This document shows positions 53,109-62,367 of a stretch of DNA of 64,000 nt, piece after piece. The position numbers and the translations under genes were made by a program. The notes under the pieces were generated by a model. It was not told where the DNA came from. It worked only from the letters and a program-made list of their open reading frames with translations, and ran no database searches. The stretch covers positions 1-64,000 of the forward strand of contig JBALXQ010000007.1 of the NCBI GenBank assembly GCA_036960565.1. Direction: 5' to 3'. The DNA comes from Bermanella sp036960565. Its GTDB lineage: Bacteria > Pseudomonadota > Gammaproteobacteria > Pseudomonadales > Oceanobacteraceae. Numbering within the stretch: the stretch's first letter is position 1; every line of letters begins with the position of its first letter.

Positions 53109-56100
53109 TCATAGAGCTTTTGGTGATAAGCGTTTAGCTAATCGTTTTTCTCTTCTTTCATCAGCCAGCACTAGCAAACAAGGTGTTAAAAATAACGTGA
53201 GAACTGTTGCGAAGGAAAGTCCACCGGCGATAGCAGTAGATAATTGAGTCCACCATTGTGAGCTGGGAGCATCAACGAGTATTTCTCGGCCTAGAAGATC
53301 TATGTTCAATTGATAAACCATAGGGATGAGGCCACAGACAGTGGTTATGGTTGTGAGTAATACCGGGCGTAACCTTTGGGCACCGGTTCTTAAGGCGGCA
53401 TCTTTTGGCGCTAACCCGTCTTTGCGTAAATGAGCGTAGGTGTCGATAAGAACGATATTGTTGTTTACCACCACACCTGCCAAGGCAATCATGCCAACGC
53501 CGCTCATTACAATCCCAAAGGGTTCTCCACGAATCATCAAGCCCATGAATACCCCTACAAAAGACAAGACAATGGCGCTGAGTACCAGGCCTGCTCTATA
53601 TAAGCTATTAAACTGGGTGACTAAGATAATTGTCATCATAAAAATGGCCAATAAAAAGGCATTCGCTAGGAAACTACCGGTTTTCGCCATTTGTTCTGCG
53701 TTGCCTTTAAAATGAAAATTAACACCGGGTGGTATGTCCGCTTCATCTAATACAGCTTGAATCTGAGCTCGTTTGGCTACGTCATTAACACCCTCGTGTA
53801 CATCAGCTTCTATCATGTAACGAAGGTTGTTACCCGTGCGTACTATATTGCCGCTTTGTTGGCGTGGTGTTTTTTCAGTGAAGCTGCTGATAGGCACCAG
53901 TGACCCATGACTGCTCACTCTTAAATCATCAATTTGATCGAGAGTACGATTAGCACCCGGGAAGCGCAGACGAATATCCACCTCATCGTCGGCATCATCA
54001 GGGCGATAAGAGCCCAGATTAAGTCCAGAGGTCACCATTTTAACTAAGCTTCCCACAGAGCTTATACTCGCCCCTAGACGGCTGGCGGCCTCTCGATCCA
54101 CATCGAGTTCCCAGTCTATGCCTTCGAGTGGGCGGGAGTCTTTTACGTCACGCAGTTCAGGGTCTTGATCTAGTTGTTTGCGGACTTTCTCTACTACAGC
54201 CAGTAGCAAGGCGTTATTTGAGCCAGATACTTCCAACTGAATCGGGTAGCCCGAAGCGGGACCATCTTCTTTTTCTTTAGTCTCCAAAATAATGCCAGGG
54301 ATATCCTGTGTTCGCAGGCGGATATCCTCAAGGATCTCTTTCGCTAACCGACGCTCCTGCCAGTCCACCAATTCCAATTGAATTCGGCCTACTAAATCAA
54401 CAGCTCCGCCACGTGGAGGAGTAATAAATGTGCTGGTGTAAAGGGTCTCAATTTCGTTCATGTCATAAAGGCGCTTTTCTACCTCCAGCACTAGTTTATC
54501 TCTTTCTTGTAAAGACAAATTGCCTCGAGCACGTACATCCACCATGGCAATTTCAGCATCTACCGCAGGGAAAAACTCCACGCCCTTACCTAACTTTGAA
54601 TAAAGGAAAATGGTGATAAACATGATTAGAAATACCCCTAATAAAGTCCTTAGAGGCATTTGAATCAGCGTTCTTAAGGTTAGGGTGTAATATTTAGTAA
54701 GCCCGGTTAACGCTCTGAAGTCACCGTTTTCGGCGGCCCTCATCGTCTCTAACGTGTCTTTGTGAATGGCACCCGGCTTAGCGAACCAGGACCCCAAGGC
54801 AGGAATAACGATTAACGCCATGATAAGGGAGGCACTTAATGTGATGAGTACTGTGAGAGGAATAAACATCATAAATTCTCCCATGGTATCGGGCCAAAAC
54901 ATAAGAGGTAAGAAAACAGCCAGTGTGGTAGCCGTTGAAGCAGTAATTGGCCAGGCCATACGTTTTGCAGCCTCTCTAAAGGCAAGTTTTTTTGGGCTGC
55001 CTTCTGCCATGCGTCTATCGGCGTACTCTGTGACGACAATGGCACCATCAACCAGCATGCCCACGCTTAAAATGAGGGCGAATAACACCACCATGTTTAG
55101 GGTGTACCCTAGGAAGTTTAATACCATGATGCCCATTAAAAAGGATCCTGGAATAGCCAGCCCCACAAGCATAGAGGACCGTACTCCCAAAGAGCCCACT
55201 ATAATGATCATTACCAGTACGGTAGCGAACAGTACGTTGTTAAATAAGTCCGATAGAGTGCGTTTTATTTCTTTGGATTGATCCTGATTAAACGTTACCT
55301 CTATTCCGTCAGGCCAATTCACCTTTTCCTTATTAACCAGCTCTTTTACTTCTGCAAGCGTTTCAATAATGTTACTACCTAGGCGTTTGGAAATTTCAAT
55401 GGCTAACGCTGGCTTGCCATTGATACGTGCCTTGCTGAGGGGGTCTTTGTAGGTGCGTTGTCCAAAGGCGATATCGGCAAAGCGCACGACCGTGTCACCA
55501 TCGACTTTCACTGGCATAGTGAGGATGTCTTTAGTGTCTTCGATTAATCCGGGTACTTTTACCGCAAAGCGACCTGTGCCGGTATCTAGGTTACCTGCAG
55601 CCACCAATTGGTTGTTGTTATTGATGAGTGAAAATAGCGCACTGTGATCAATGTTGTAGCTGTTGAGTTTCGCAGGGTCGATAATGATCTCTGCCACTTC
55701 TTCTCGATCCCCTTGGATCTTTGCTTCCAGTACTCCGCTTAGCCCTTCAAGCTTTTCTTTAATGTCGTTGGCAACGGCGAACAATACGCGCTCGTCTACG
55801 TTGCCAGCTAGCCCCACGACCATAACTGGGAATAGGGAGAGGTTGATTTCTTTTACCTTGGGTTCGTCAGTCGCCGAAGGCAGCTCGCCCTTGGCAGCAT
55901 CTACTGCTTCACGAACATCGACCAAAGCCTGGTCTATGTCTATGTCAGATTGAAATTCCAATTGAATCGATAAGTGACCTTCACTGGCGGTTGAAGTGAT
56001 TTCTTTTAATCCATCAAGAGACTTAAGTTCTTTGTGCATGGGTTGATAAAGAATGCGGTCTGCGTCTTCGGGGCTGATGCCTTCATGGGTGATAGATACA

Positions 56101-56240
56101 TAAGCAAATGGCACATTGATATCCGGTGTACTTTCTTTGGGAATGCTATTTAAAGCCCCTATACCAACAATCATGGCCAATGCGAATAGCAGAACGACTG
56201 TGCGAATACGGCTAAGAGCTCCATTAATTAAAGCGTTCAT
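53109..56240 (-). CDS. RND-family efflux pump permease
   Basis: A 1043-residue AcrB/HAE-like transporter with twelve helices and two large periplasmic loops. TM4 reads LILSVGMLVDGAIVVTEYAD: the first Asp of the AcrB pair is kept, the second is Gly. TM10 reads GVVVNNNIVLIDTY, so the AcrB Lys940 position is Asn. These features place it outside the classical AcrB/MexB group. It works with the adaptor encoded two bases upstream; no outer-membrane channel gene is present. Substrates are unknown. Confidence 0.92.
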   Translation of the reverse strand: MNALINGALSRIRTVVLLFALAMIVGIGALNSIPKESTPDINVPFAYVSITHEGISPEDADRILYQPMHKELKSLDGLKEITSTASEGHLSIQLEFQSDIDIDQALVDVREAVDAAKGELPSATDEPKVKEINLSLFPVMVVGLAGNVDERVLFAVANDIKEKLEGLSGVLEAKIQGDREEVAEIIIDPAKLNSYNIDHSALFSLINNNNQLVAAGNLDTGTGRFAVKVPGLIEDTKDILTMPVKVDGDTVVRFADIAFGQRTYKDPLSKARINGKPALAIEISKRLGSNIIETLAEVKELVNKEKVNWPDGIEVTFNQDQSKEIKRTLSDLFNNVLFATVLVMIIIVGSLGVRSSMLVGLAIPGSFLMGIMVLNFLGYTLNMVVLFALILSVGMLVDGAIVVTEYADRRMAEGSPKKLAFREAAKRMAWPITASTATTLAVFLPLMFWPDTMGEFMMFIPLTVLITLSASLIMALIVIPALGSWFAKPGAIHKDTLETMRAAENGDFRALTGLTKYYTLTLRTLIQMPLRTLLGVFLIMFITIFLYSKLGKGVEFFPAVDAEIAMVDVRARGNLSLQERDKLVLEVEKRLYDMNEIETLYTSTFITPPRGGAVDLVGRIQLELVDWQERRLAKEILEDIRLRTQDIPGIILETKEKEDGPASGYPIQLEVSGSNNALLLAVVEKVRKQLDQDPELRDVKDSRPLEGIDWELDVDREAASRLGASISSVGSLVKMVTSGLNLGSYRPDDADDEVDIRLRFPGANRTLDQIDDLRVSSHGSLVPISSFTEKTPRQQSGNIVRTGNNLRYMIEADVHEGVNDVAKRAQIQAVLDEADIPPGVNFHFKGNAEQMAKTGSFLANAFLLAIFMMTIILVTQFNSLYRAGLVLSAIVLSFVGVFMGLMIRGEPFGIVMSGVGMIALAGVVVNNNIVLIDTYAHLRKDGLAPKDAALRTGAQRLRPVLLTTITTVCGLIPMVYQLNIDLLGREILVDAPSSQWWTQLSTAIAGGLSFATVLTLFLTPCLLVLADERREKRLAKRLSPKAL

Positions 56241-56242
56241 GC

Positions 56243-57388
56243 TTATTTACCCTCAGCGCTTTGCGTGGCCATAGGGCCAGCTGCCAAATTGCCTTCTAGG
56301 TGTTCGCTTCTATTAAGTTGAGGCTCTTTGAATACAGGCTGAACTTTCTCGCCAGGGCTTACAAAACTTTGTCCAATTACAATTAAATCAACCGGATTAG
56401 GCAGTCCAGATATCCAGACTCCGTTGGATTCGGCTTTCACTAAGCTAACCGGGCTGAAAGCCACCTGATTATCAGGTTTAACGTATTTAGCGCCTAAAAT
56501 TCCTTTTTCGTTAAGGCTTAACAATGCAGGGCTAACAAAAATGGCGTGGGTTTGGGCGAGGGGGACCATAACGTCTGCGGTGACACCATCAGCTTGGCGC
56601 TCGCTTGGATTAGAAATTTCAAGTTCTACTGAGAAAGTACGGGTGGCTGGGTTCGCCTGACTTGAGACGTATCGAATTCGTCCTGAATGTACGGTGTTAT
56701 CTAGAGTGCGGCCTGTAGCTTGTGCGCCTGTTTTAAGGTGTTGTAAGTCTTTTTCAGCGGCATCAGCTTTGATGATGAAAGGGTTGTAATCCAGTACGCT
56801 AATGATGGCATTACCACTTTTTAAGAAGGTGCCTAGCTCTACTTTACGCTCTTCCAAAACACCTGAGAAAGGGGCTCGAATATGAGTGGCAGCCAATTGA
56901 ACTTCAAGAAGTTTGACCTGAGCTCTTGCCGCAGCCAGCTGGGATTCGCTTTGGGCTAGACGAGTTTCATTTTGCAGCCCTTTGTTGATAAGGCTCTGGT
57001 TGGCTTGGTGCTCGAGCTTTCTTTGTTTAAGCAACGCTTTGGCTTGCAGTAATTTTTGCGGTTTATCCTGAGGGTCTATTTCTATGAGGACTTGACCTTT
57101 TTTAACAAAGTCACCTTCACGGGCGGCTACCTTAATGACTTTACCTGATAATTCGCTGGTGAGTGCGACACGTCGATTGGGTGCCGTTTTGCCGTGAATA
57201 ACCAGTTCAGGGATGAGCTTTTGGGCATGAAAACGCTCTACTTGAACGGCAAATACGTCGCTCTTAACAGGTGCAACCACGGCCGTGTTGTCCGCTAATT
57301 CTTCTTTACCTACCCATCCGGATAGCATCCAGATACTTAAGATAGTGGTGGCGCCAATGGCAATGTAATGTCCTTTGTTCAGTTGCAT
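56243..57388 (-). CDS. RND efflux periplasmic adaptor (MFP)
   Basis: A 381-residue membrane-fusion protein. An N-terminal anchor helix (residues about 6-22) precedes the lipoyl-like halves (VIKVAAREGDFVKKGQVLIEID and ATHIRAPFSGVLEERKVELG) around a coiled-coil hairpin (KLLQAKALLKQRKLEHQ ... AQSESQLAAARAQVKLLEVQ), then beta-barrel and membrane-proximal domains. ATG 57388 follows AAGGA; upstream residues of the longer frame are not family-like. It is cotranscribed with the permease. Confidence 0.92.
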   Translation of the reverse strand: MQLNKGHYIAIGATTILSIWMLSGWVGKEELADNTAVVAPVKSDVFAVQVERFHAQKLIPELVIHGKTAPNRRVALTSELSGKVIKVAAREGDFVKKGQVLIEIDPQDKPQKLLQAKALLKQRKLEHQANQSLINKGLQNETRLAQSESQLAAARAQVKLLEVQLAATHIRAPFSGVLEERKVELGTFLKSGNAIISVLDYNPFIIKADAAEKDLQHLKTGAQATGRTLDNTVHSGRIRYVSSQANPATRTFSVELEISNPSERQADGVTADVMVPLAQTHAIFVSPALLSLNEKGILGAKYVKPDNQVAFSPVSLVKAESNGVWISGLPNPVDLIVIGQSFVSPGEKVQPVFKEPQLNRSEHLEGNLAAGPMATQSAEGK

Positions 57389-57630
57389 GTTCTTATTGTC
57401 CTTAAGGTAACCATAGGTCTCAAAGCAGATTAGAGAGGTGTTCAGACGAGAAATTGAATATTTAAGCCTTGAAGGAAGGGATTGTACCTCGCAGCGGCTA
57501 AAAATGTGTATCAACATGTAACGATTGTTTAAATAAAAGCCAAATTGCCGGTGGTAAAAGGAAATGGTCAAATTTTGCCTTAATTCCCGTACAATGCCGG
57601 GCAATTAAATATGTGGTGTATTGAGGATTT

Positions 57631-59544
57631 ATGGCTGTTGTCATTTTAGATGGTGTGAGTCTCCATTATGGAGATCAGGTTTTATTGGAGAATGTGAATT
57701 TTACCATTCAAGAAAAGGATCGTTTGTGCCTAGTTGGGCGAAACGGTGCGGGTAAATCGTCTTTATTTAAGCTGCTTCTTAAACAAAACCTGCCTGATGG
57801 TGGTGTTATTCGTGTGTCAGATGGTTGTCGTATAGCGGAACTGCCACAGACGCTGCCTGCTGCCGATGATCGGGTGGTAATGGATGTCGTGCTAAGTGGT
57901 AAGGAGCAGGTGGGGAAATGGCTGCATGAATATCACGAATTAAGCCTTATTGCTCAAACTGATGCTCATATGAATAAACTTGAAAGGCTGCAAAATAATA
58001 TAGAAGCCCAAGACGGTTGGATATTGCAGCAAAAAGCCGATGCAATCATTGAGAAGCTGAACCTACCAGCCGAAAAAACCATGGCCGAGCTGTCGGGCGG
58101 CTGGCGTCGTCGCGTCATGCTAGCAAGGGCTTTATTGAGTGAGCCAGATCTGTTGCTGTTAGATGAGCCCACTAACCACTTGGATATTCCAGCTATCGAA
58201 TGGCTCGAAGGCCAGTTGGCAGACTTTCCCGGCGCTGTGTTGTTTATTACCCATGACAGGGCATTTATGGAAAGAGTTGCCAAGCAAGTAATCGACCTAG
58301 ACCGAGGCAGTATTTATCGTTACAACGGCAGTGATTACGAAGGCTTAAATGCGTGGAGAGAAAAACGTCTTGAAGATGAAGAAAAAGAGAATGCGTTATT
58401 CGACAAGCGTTTAGTTCAAGAAGAGAAATGGATTCGCCAAGGCGTAAAAGCCCGTCGTACACGTAACGAAGGGCGTGTACGAGCACTTAAGGCCATGCGT
58501 AATGAACGTACTGCACGAGTGGATCGCCAGGGTAGCGCCAATATCACTATGGATGCGGCTGATAAATCTGGGAAATTAGTGCTTGAAGCCAAGGGCATTA
58601 GTTTTGGTTTTGAAGATAAAAAAATTGTAGACAATTTTTCTGCCGTTATTCAACGTGGCGACCGCATTGGTTTGTTAGGGGTTAATGGTTGCGGTAAGAG
58701 TACTTTGCTACGAATGTTTTTAGATCAGCTTAAGCCGCAGTCGGGGAGTATTCGACAAGGTACTAAGATGGAGGTGGCGTATTTTGATCAGCTTCGTGGT
58801 GATCTAGATATGGAAAAAACAATTGTTGATAACATCTCAGAAGGTCGTGATTTTATTGATATTGCTGGTGGCTCTAAACATGTCTTAAGCTATTTAGGTG
58901 ATTTCCTGTTTTCACCAGCCCGGGCACGTACACCGCTAAAGGCTTTATCGGGCGGCGAAGCCAGCCGCGTGATGCTAGCCAAGTTATTTAGTAAGCCTTC
59001 AAATGTATTGGTATTAGATGAGCCAACCAACGACCTGGATGTGGAAACATTGGAGATGTTGGAGAACTTATTGATGGATTACCAGGGAACGCTACTAGTA
59101 GTGAGCCATGACAGGTCCTTCTTGGATAATGTGGTTACCTCATTGCTTGAATTTGAAGGCAATGGTGTTGTCTCTGAGCATGTAGGTGGGTACAGCGATT
59201 GGTACGCCCGAGGTCATCGTTTAAAAGACGGTGAAGATGTTGTGGTTGACCGAGAACAGGAGAAGGCCGCAGAGGAAAAAGCGCTGCCTAGTTCAGCGCC
59301 TAATAAGAGCGCCAAAAAGCTGAGTTATAAACTGCAGCGCGAACTTGACGCATTGCCTGGCGAAATAGAAAAGCTAGAAACTTCTTTAGAGTCAGTTCAA
59401 AGCCTAGTAGCCGCGGCTGATTTTTATAGTCAGGACAATGAATACGTAACAGAAACTCTGGCCCGGGTAGAAGAAGTTCGAGCAAGCTTGGATTCGACTG
59501 AAGAAAGGTGGCTTGAGCTAGAAGCTATGCTGGATGAGGGCTAG
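57631..59544 (+). CDS. uup: ABC-F ATPase Uup
   Basis: A 637-residue protein with two ATPase domains and no membrane part. Walker A motifs: GRNGAGKSS and GVNGCGKST; signatures LSGGWRRR and LSGGEASRV; Walker B LLLLDEPTNHLD and VLVLDEPTNDLD. A linker with many charged residues (KWIRQGVKARRTRNEGRVRAL) and a C-terminal coiled coil (about 555-637, SAKKLSYKLQRELDALPGEI) fit Uup, a ribosome- and DNA-interacting ABC-F protein. A TACAAT near 57590 may be its -10. It continues into a small membrane protein. Confidence 0.93.
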   Translation: MAVVILDGVSLHYGDQVLLENVNFTIQEKDRLCLVGRNGAGKSSLFKLLLKQNLPDGGVIRVSDGCRIAELPQTLPAADDRVVMDVVLSGKEQVGKWLHEYHELSLIAQTDAHMNKLERLQNNIEAQDGWILQQKADAIIEKLNLPAEKTMAELSGGWRRRVMLARALLSEPDLLLLDEPTNHLDIPAIEWLEGQLADFPGAVLFITHDRAFMERVAKQVIDLDRGSIYRYNGSDYEGLNAWREKRLEDEEKENALFDKRLVQEEKWIRQGVKARRTRNEGRVRALKAMRNERTARVDRQGSANITMDAADKSGKLVLEAKGISFGFEDKKIVDNFSAVIQRGDRIGLLGVNGCGKSTLLRMFLDQLKPQSGSIRQGTKMEVAYFDQLRGDLDMEKTIVDNISEGRDFIDIAGGSKHVLSYLGDFLFSPARARTPLKALSGGEASRVMLAKLFSKPSNVLVLDEPTNDLDVETLEMLENLLMDYQGTLLVVSHDRSFLDNVVTSLLEFEGNGVVSEHVGGYSDWYARGHRLKDGEDVVVDREQEKAAEEKALPSSAPNKSAKKLSYKLQRELDALPGEIEKLETSLESVQSLVAAADFYSQDNEYVTETLARVEEVRASLDSTEERWLELEAMLDEG

Positions 59545-59546
59545 CC

Positions 59547-60032
59547 ATGACCACGTTTATTATTGTCATTTTGGCGGTTTTATCAGTGGTTGGCAGTGTG
59601 GTCTGGGTTCGCCCCAGCCATCGCGACGTTAAATTGGCTAAGTGGCGCCAGCAGGCTCGGGTATCTGGGTTACTGGTTAAACTTGAAGGTTTAAAAGCAG
59701 AGCCTAAAGATAGTGGTATTCGCGAAGATGTTAGTGGCGCCAGCTATTCCTTATATCTGCCTAAACCAGTTAACGGGGATGAATTAACTTGGGCCGTTGT
59801 TAAAGCCGATGGTTGGCTGCAGGACGGCTTGCCTCAAGATTGGAGTTGGTATTTAAAAGAGGTGCCTTTGGAGCTGTTAAGTTTGAATGCCTTAATTGAA
59901 TCATCGCCCATCCCCATATACGCCATTGAAAGAACCCCTAGTTCAAGCCGTGTAATTTGGGGCGAGGAAGGGCAGGAGTTTGATGCGCCGAAGCTAAATG
60001 AATTTTTACAAAAGGTTCAGGCTATTTCTTAG
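59547..60032 (+). CDS. Membrane-anchored protein of unknown function
   Basis: A 161-residue protein with an N-terminal helix (residues 3-20, FIIVILAVLSVVGSVVWV) and a soluble remainder containing SHRDVKLAKWRQQARVSGL and SYSLYLPKP. I do not recognise the family. It starts two bases after uup and so is probably translated with it. It ends inside an inverted repeat shared with the facing gene. Confidence 0.65.
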   Translation: MTTFIIVILAVLSVVGSVVWVRPSHRDVKLAKWRQQARVSGLLVKLEGLKAEPKDSGIREDVSGASYSLYLPKPVNGDELTWAVVKADGWLQDGLPQDWSWYLKEVPLELLSLNALIESSPIPIYAIERTPSSSRVIWGEEGQEFDAPKLNEFLQKVQAIS

Positions 60033-60038
60033 CCTGAA
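60016..60038. terminator. Inverted repeat carrying both stop codons of convergent genes
   Basis: TTCAGGCTA, five-base loop, TAGCCTGAA: perfect nine-base arms. The plus-strand TAG (60030-60032) is in the right arm and the minus-strand TAG (60022-60024) in the left. A T-rich tract follows on the minus strand only, so termination is likelier there. Confidence 0.55.
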
Positions 60039-60855
60039 CGAGTTTCTGGTAGTGCTCACCAATGGCCGTTAGGCTTTTGGTGATGCGATCAGAATATGAG
60101 TTAACAATAAATGGGACCGTGTTTTCGTTGTAGTTAGTGACGGATTTTTCAATAAAAGTCCATTTTGATGTCATTTGAGTAATGTTTTTATTTATAAATT
60201 TACTGGCTTTTGGTGCGCCTTTAAGTTTGTTTAGCCGCTTAGAAAACTCTCTGGCTTGTTTAGCAATTCCTCCTTCGTTTATGTTGTTTACCTTGCTTGC
60301 AACTACTTGACCGCTACTGTTGGCGCTACGGGCTGTATATTCCGCACTAATCGTTTGAATAATTAACGTCATTTCACGTGAGTATTGCGCCCACTTATTG
60401 ACTGCTCTGGGATTGGAAGCGTATAGGTCCTGATACCCTTGGGCCAGGTTGGCATTTAATTCAATGGCCTTCATTTCTAATTTACTCACCAAATGGCTGT
60501 TTCCATAACCCTGAGCGCTAATATCTGACCGGTTGACGTCAATCAATTGTTTGTAAGATTGCCAGTTGCTCGTGATGTTGCCAAGTAGGGCTATTTTAAT
60601 GGTGCGGTTACCGTCTTGAGTAAGGGTTGTTAGTGTCGCTTCAAATTGGTTGATGGATACGTCTATGTCACGGCTGTACCGGGAGTCTCCTTCTAATCCG
60701 CTGAACATGTAGTAGTCGGTCAGCATGGTGTAGGTAAGAGTTTGCAGTTCGTGCAGGTGTTTAAGAACATTGCTTGGGTTGGCTGAAGCGGGGCTAATGA
60801 CAGTGAGCAGGCTTAATATTAATGCACTAAAGGTGTTTCTAAATTGTGTTTTCAT
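60022..60855 (-). CDS. Exported helical protein of unknown function (paralog A)
   Basis: A 277-residue protein with a signal peptide ending at about residue 25 (ISPASA-NP). The mature part is alpha-helical: LKHLHELQTLTYTMLTDYYM then FSGLEGDSRYSRD, later NKWAQYSREMTLIIQTISAEYTARS, and a closing block SVTNYNENTVPFIVNSYSDR. It is clearly homologous over its length to the gene upstream on the same strand. I recognise no enzyme motif. It is predicted periplasmic, perhaps a helical-bundle sensor or binding protein. Confidence 0.75.
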   Translation of the reverse strand: MKTQFRNTFSALILSLLTVISPASANPSNVLKHLHELQTLTYTMLTDYYMFSGLEGDSRYSRDIDVSINQFEATLTTLTQDGNRTIKIALLGNITSNWQSYKQLIDVNRSDISAQGYGNSHLVSKLEMKAIELNANLAQGYQDLYASNPRAVNKWAQYSREMTLIIQTISAEYTARSANSSGQVVASKVNNINEGGIAKQAREFSKRLNKLKGAPKASKFINKNITQMTSKWTFIEKSVTNYNENTVPFIVNSYSDRITKSLTAIGEHYQKLVQAKK

Positions 60856-61042
60856 TTTAGTTGCCAGTCCCTTTCTTATTGTTTTGTGAGCTCTCTCACA
60901 GTTTCCTTAATGTTATTGTGATTTGAAAGGGAGGTTTTGGCTCAAATGGGTTATTTGGCTGAATATTGCTAATTTAGAAGGAGAGAGCCGAATTACTTGG
61001 TACAAAATTACAAGTAAGTGTATTTAAATGTCAGTTAGAGAT

Positions 61043-61072
61043 GAGGTCAGAGCTTCGGCTGAAGGTGACCTC
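61043..61072 (-). terminator. Stem-loop after paralog B
   Basis: On the minus strand, GAGGTCA pairs with TGACCTC, with an inner CTTC/GAAG pairing, 11 bases after the stop codon of the paralog. No clear T-run follows, so strength is uncertain. Confidence 0.5.
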
Positions 61073-61082
61073 ATGTGGGTTG

Positions 61083-61883
61083 TTAGCCTCTGGTGTTTGC
61101 GTAGTGGTTGCCTATGGTCTCAAGATTTTTACTAATGCGATCACCATATGAGTTTACAATAAAGGGGACAGAATTCTGGTTGTAGTTGGTTACAGATTTG
61201 GCTATGAATGACCACTTAATCCCTACTTGATCTATGCTCTTGTTGATAGAAAGGTTGTTTTTTGGGGCGGTTTTAAGTTGCGCGAGTAACTTGTCAAAAT
61301 ATTTAGCCTGCTGGTCCATGCCTTCACCGTTTATTTGGATGGTCATTATTTGCCCCATGCTTGAGGTGCCTCTGGCTGCATATTCAGCGGTAACAGTGCC
61401 TATTATGAGGCCCATATCACGTGTGATTTGTGTCCATTTGCTAACTCTATGTCCGCTGCTGTTCTGTAGGTTTTCATAGGCCTGTTTAAGGCTGCTATTA
61501 AGGTCTATTGCCAAGGTTCCTAGTTGACCTACAAGGCGTGCATTGGCATACCCTTGAGAAAGGAAATCCTTTTGGTTGGTTTCGATTAATCCCCGGTATG
61601 ACTTCCAGTTACTGATGATGTCTGTATTGGCACTGACTTCTTGAGGGATTTTATTTAAGTGTTCTTCGAAGGCCTTAACACCTGTGTTCATGTCTCTACT
61701 GTATCTAGAATCGCCTTCCAACCCACTAAACATATAATAGTCACCTAGGATGGCATACGAAATAGTACGCATTTCATAAAGTCTTTTAAGTGCCTCGCCG
61801 GTATCGGCTAAGGTTGAATTGATGCCTATTAGCTGGCCTAGTAATAAAAGGACAAATGCTTTCTTCAGACTTATTCTTATCAT
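61083..61883 (-). CDS. Exported helical protein of unknown function (paralog B)
   Basis: A 266-residue protein with a signal peptide (residues 1-26, ending TLA-DT). It shares with paralog A the blocks LKRLYEMRTISYAILGDYYM, FSGLEGDSRYSRD, VSKWTQITRDMGLIIGTVTA and SVTNYNQNSVPFIVNSYGDR. The conserved cores with diverged linkers show an old tandem duplication. Both lie on the minus strand, 227 bases apart, and have separate ribosome-binding regions, so each may have its own promoter. Function unknown. Confidence 0.75.
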   Translation of the reverse strand: MIRISLKKAFVLLLLGQLIGINSTLADTGEALKRLYEMRTISYAILGDYYMFSGLEGDSRYSRDMNTGVKAFEEHLNKIPQEVSANTDIISNWKSYRGLIETNQKDFLSQGYANARLVGQLGTLAIDLNSSLKQAYENLQNSSGHRVSKWTQITRDMGLIIGTVTAEYAARGTSSMGQIMTIQINGEGMDQQAKYFDKLLAQLKTAPKNNLSINKSIDQVGIKWSFIAKSVTNYNQNSVPFIVNSYGDRISKNLETIGNHYANTRG

Positions 61884-62367
61884 CTCTGAAACCCTAATTA
61901 AAATTCTTATAATACGGGCTATACCAGATCTTCTGAATTGCTTTGAAAATCCAAGAACTGTTTGCCCTAGGTTAAATAGTTGCGCTATATAATGGCCCTA
62001 ATTTGCTACAAATAAATATAAAAGTACAGTTTGGCTATCAAATGAAGCAAGCCAAGTACTTCTAATTAATTTGGCTTAGAACTAAAAGAACGGTTTAAAA
62101 TCGATTTGTATGTTTTTCATACTGAAGATGTCCCTTTTCTTTGGCGTTGACCGTCTAAAACCCATAAATGGTTGACTTTTACCGTGATATTGACGATTGT
62201 TCGCCAACCAAATTCAAACGGGCGTATGAATTCGGTTCGTTGGGTATTTCTTGTCCAGATGCCCGTCAGTGCAGATTAGCGACATTTCCTCTTAAACTTC
62301 GGTTTATTTTGGGGTGTTAGTGAAACTGCGTTTACTCAAGCTAATTAAATAGCGTGGAGATTTGTTG
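61884..62367. promoter_or_regulatory. Control region between paralog B and fadB
   Basis: This 484-base non-coding stretch contains the divergent promoters of the exported protein and fadB. Near fadB are two AAAC...GTTT inverted repeats (listed separately). Several TTGAC hexamers occur (about 62147, 62172, 62209) without a convincing -10 at standard spacing. I find no ORF with a ribosome-binding site and no RNA gene. Confidence 0.45.
62293..62334 (+). promoter_or_regulatory. Two PsrA-like operator candidates upstream of fadB
   Basis: TAAAC-TTCG-GTTTA (62293-62306) is a perfect inverted repeat, and GAAAC-TGC-GTTTA (62322-62334) a near-perfect one. Both resemble the GAAAC-N(2-4)-GTTTC site of PsrA, the acyl-CoA-responsive repressor of fadBA in Pseudomonas. 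They lie 34-75 bases before the fadB ATG, where a repressor would block transcription. Confidence 0.5.

Noticed and set aside
54766..55281. 171-codon frame on the plus strand inside the RND permease
   Set aside because: It is antisense to a well-supported transporter gene, has no recognisable motif and is composed of residues expected from antisense of membrane helices.
57389..57604. 72-residue extension of the RND adaptor
   Set aside because: The residues are not like a membrane-fusion protein, and ATG 57388 has a Shine-Dalgarno directly before a typical anchor helix.
62293..62306. UUCG-type hairpin as a terminator before fadB
   Set aside because: The stem is only five A/T-rich pairs with no T-run; an operator reading fits better.
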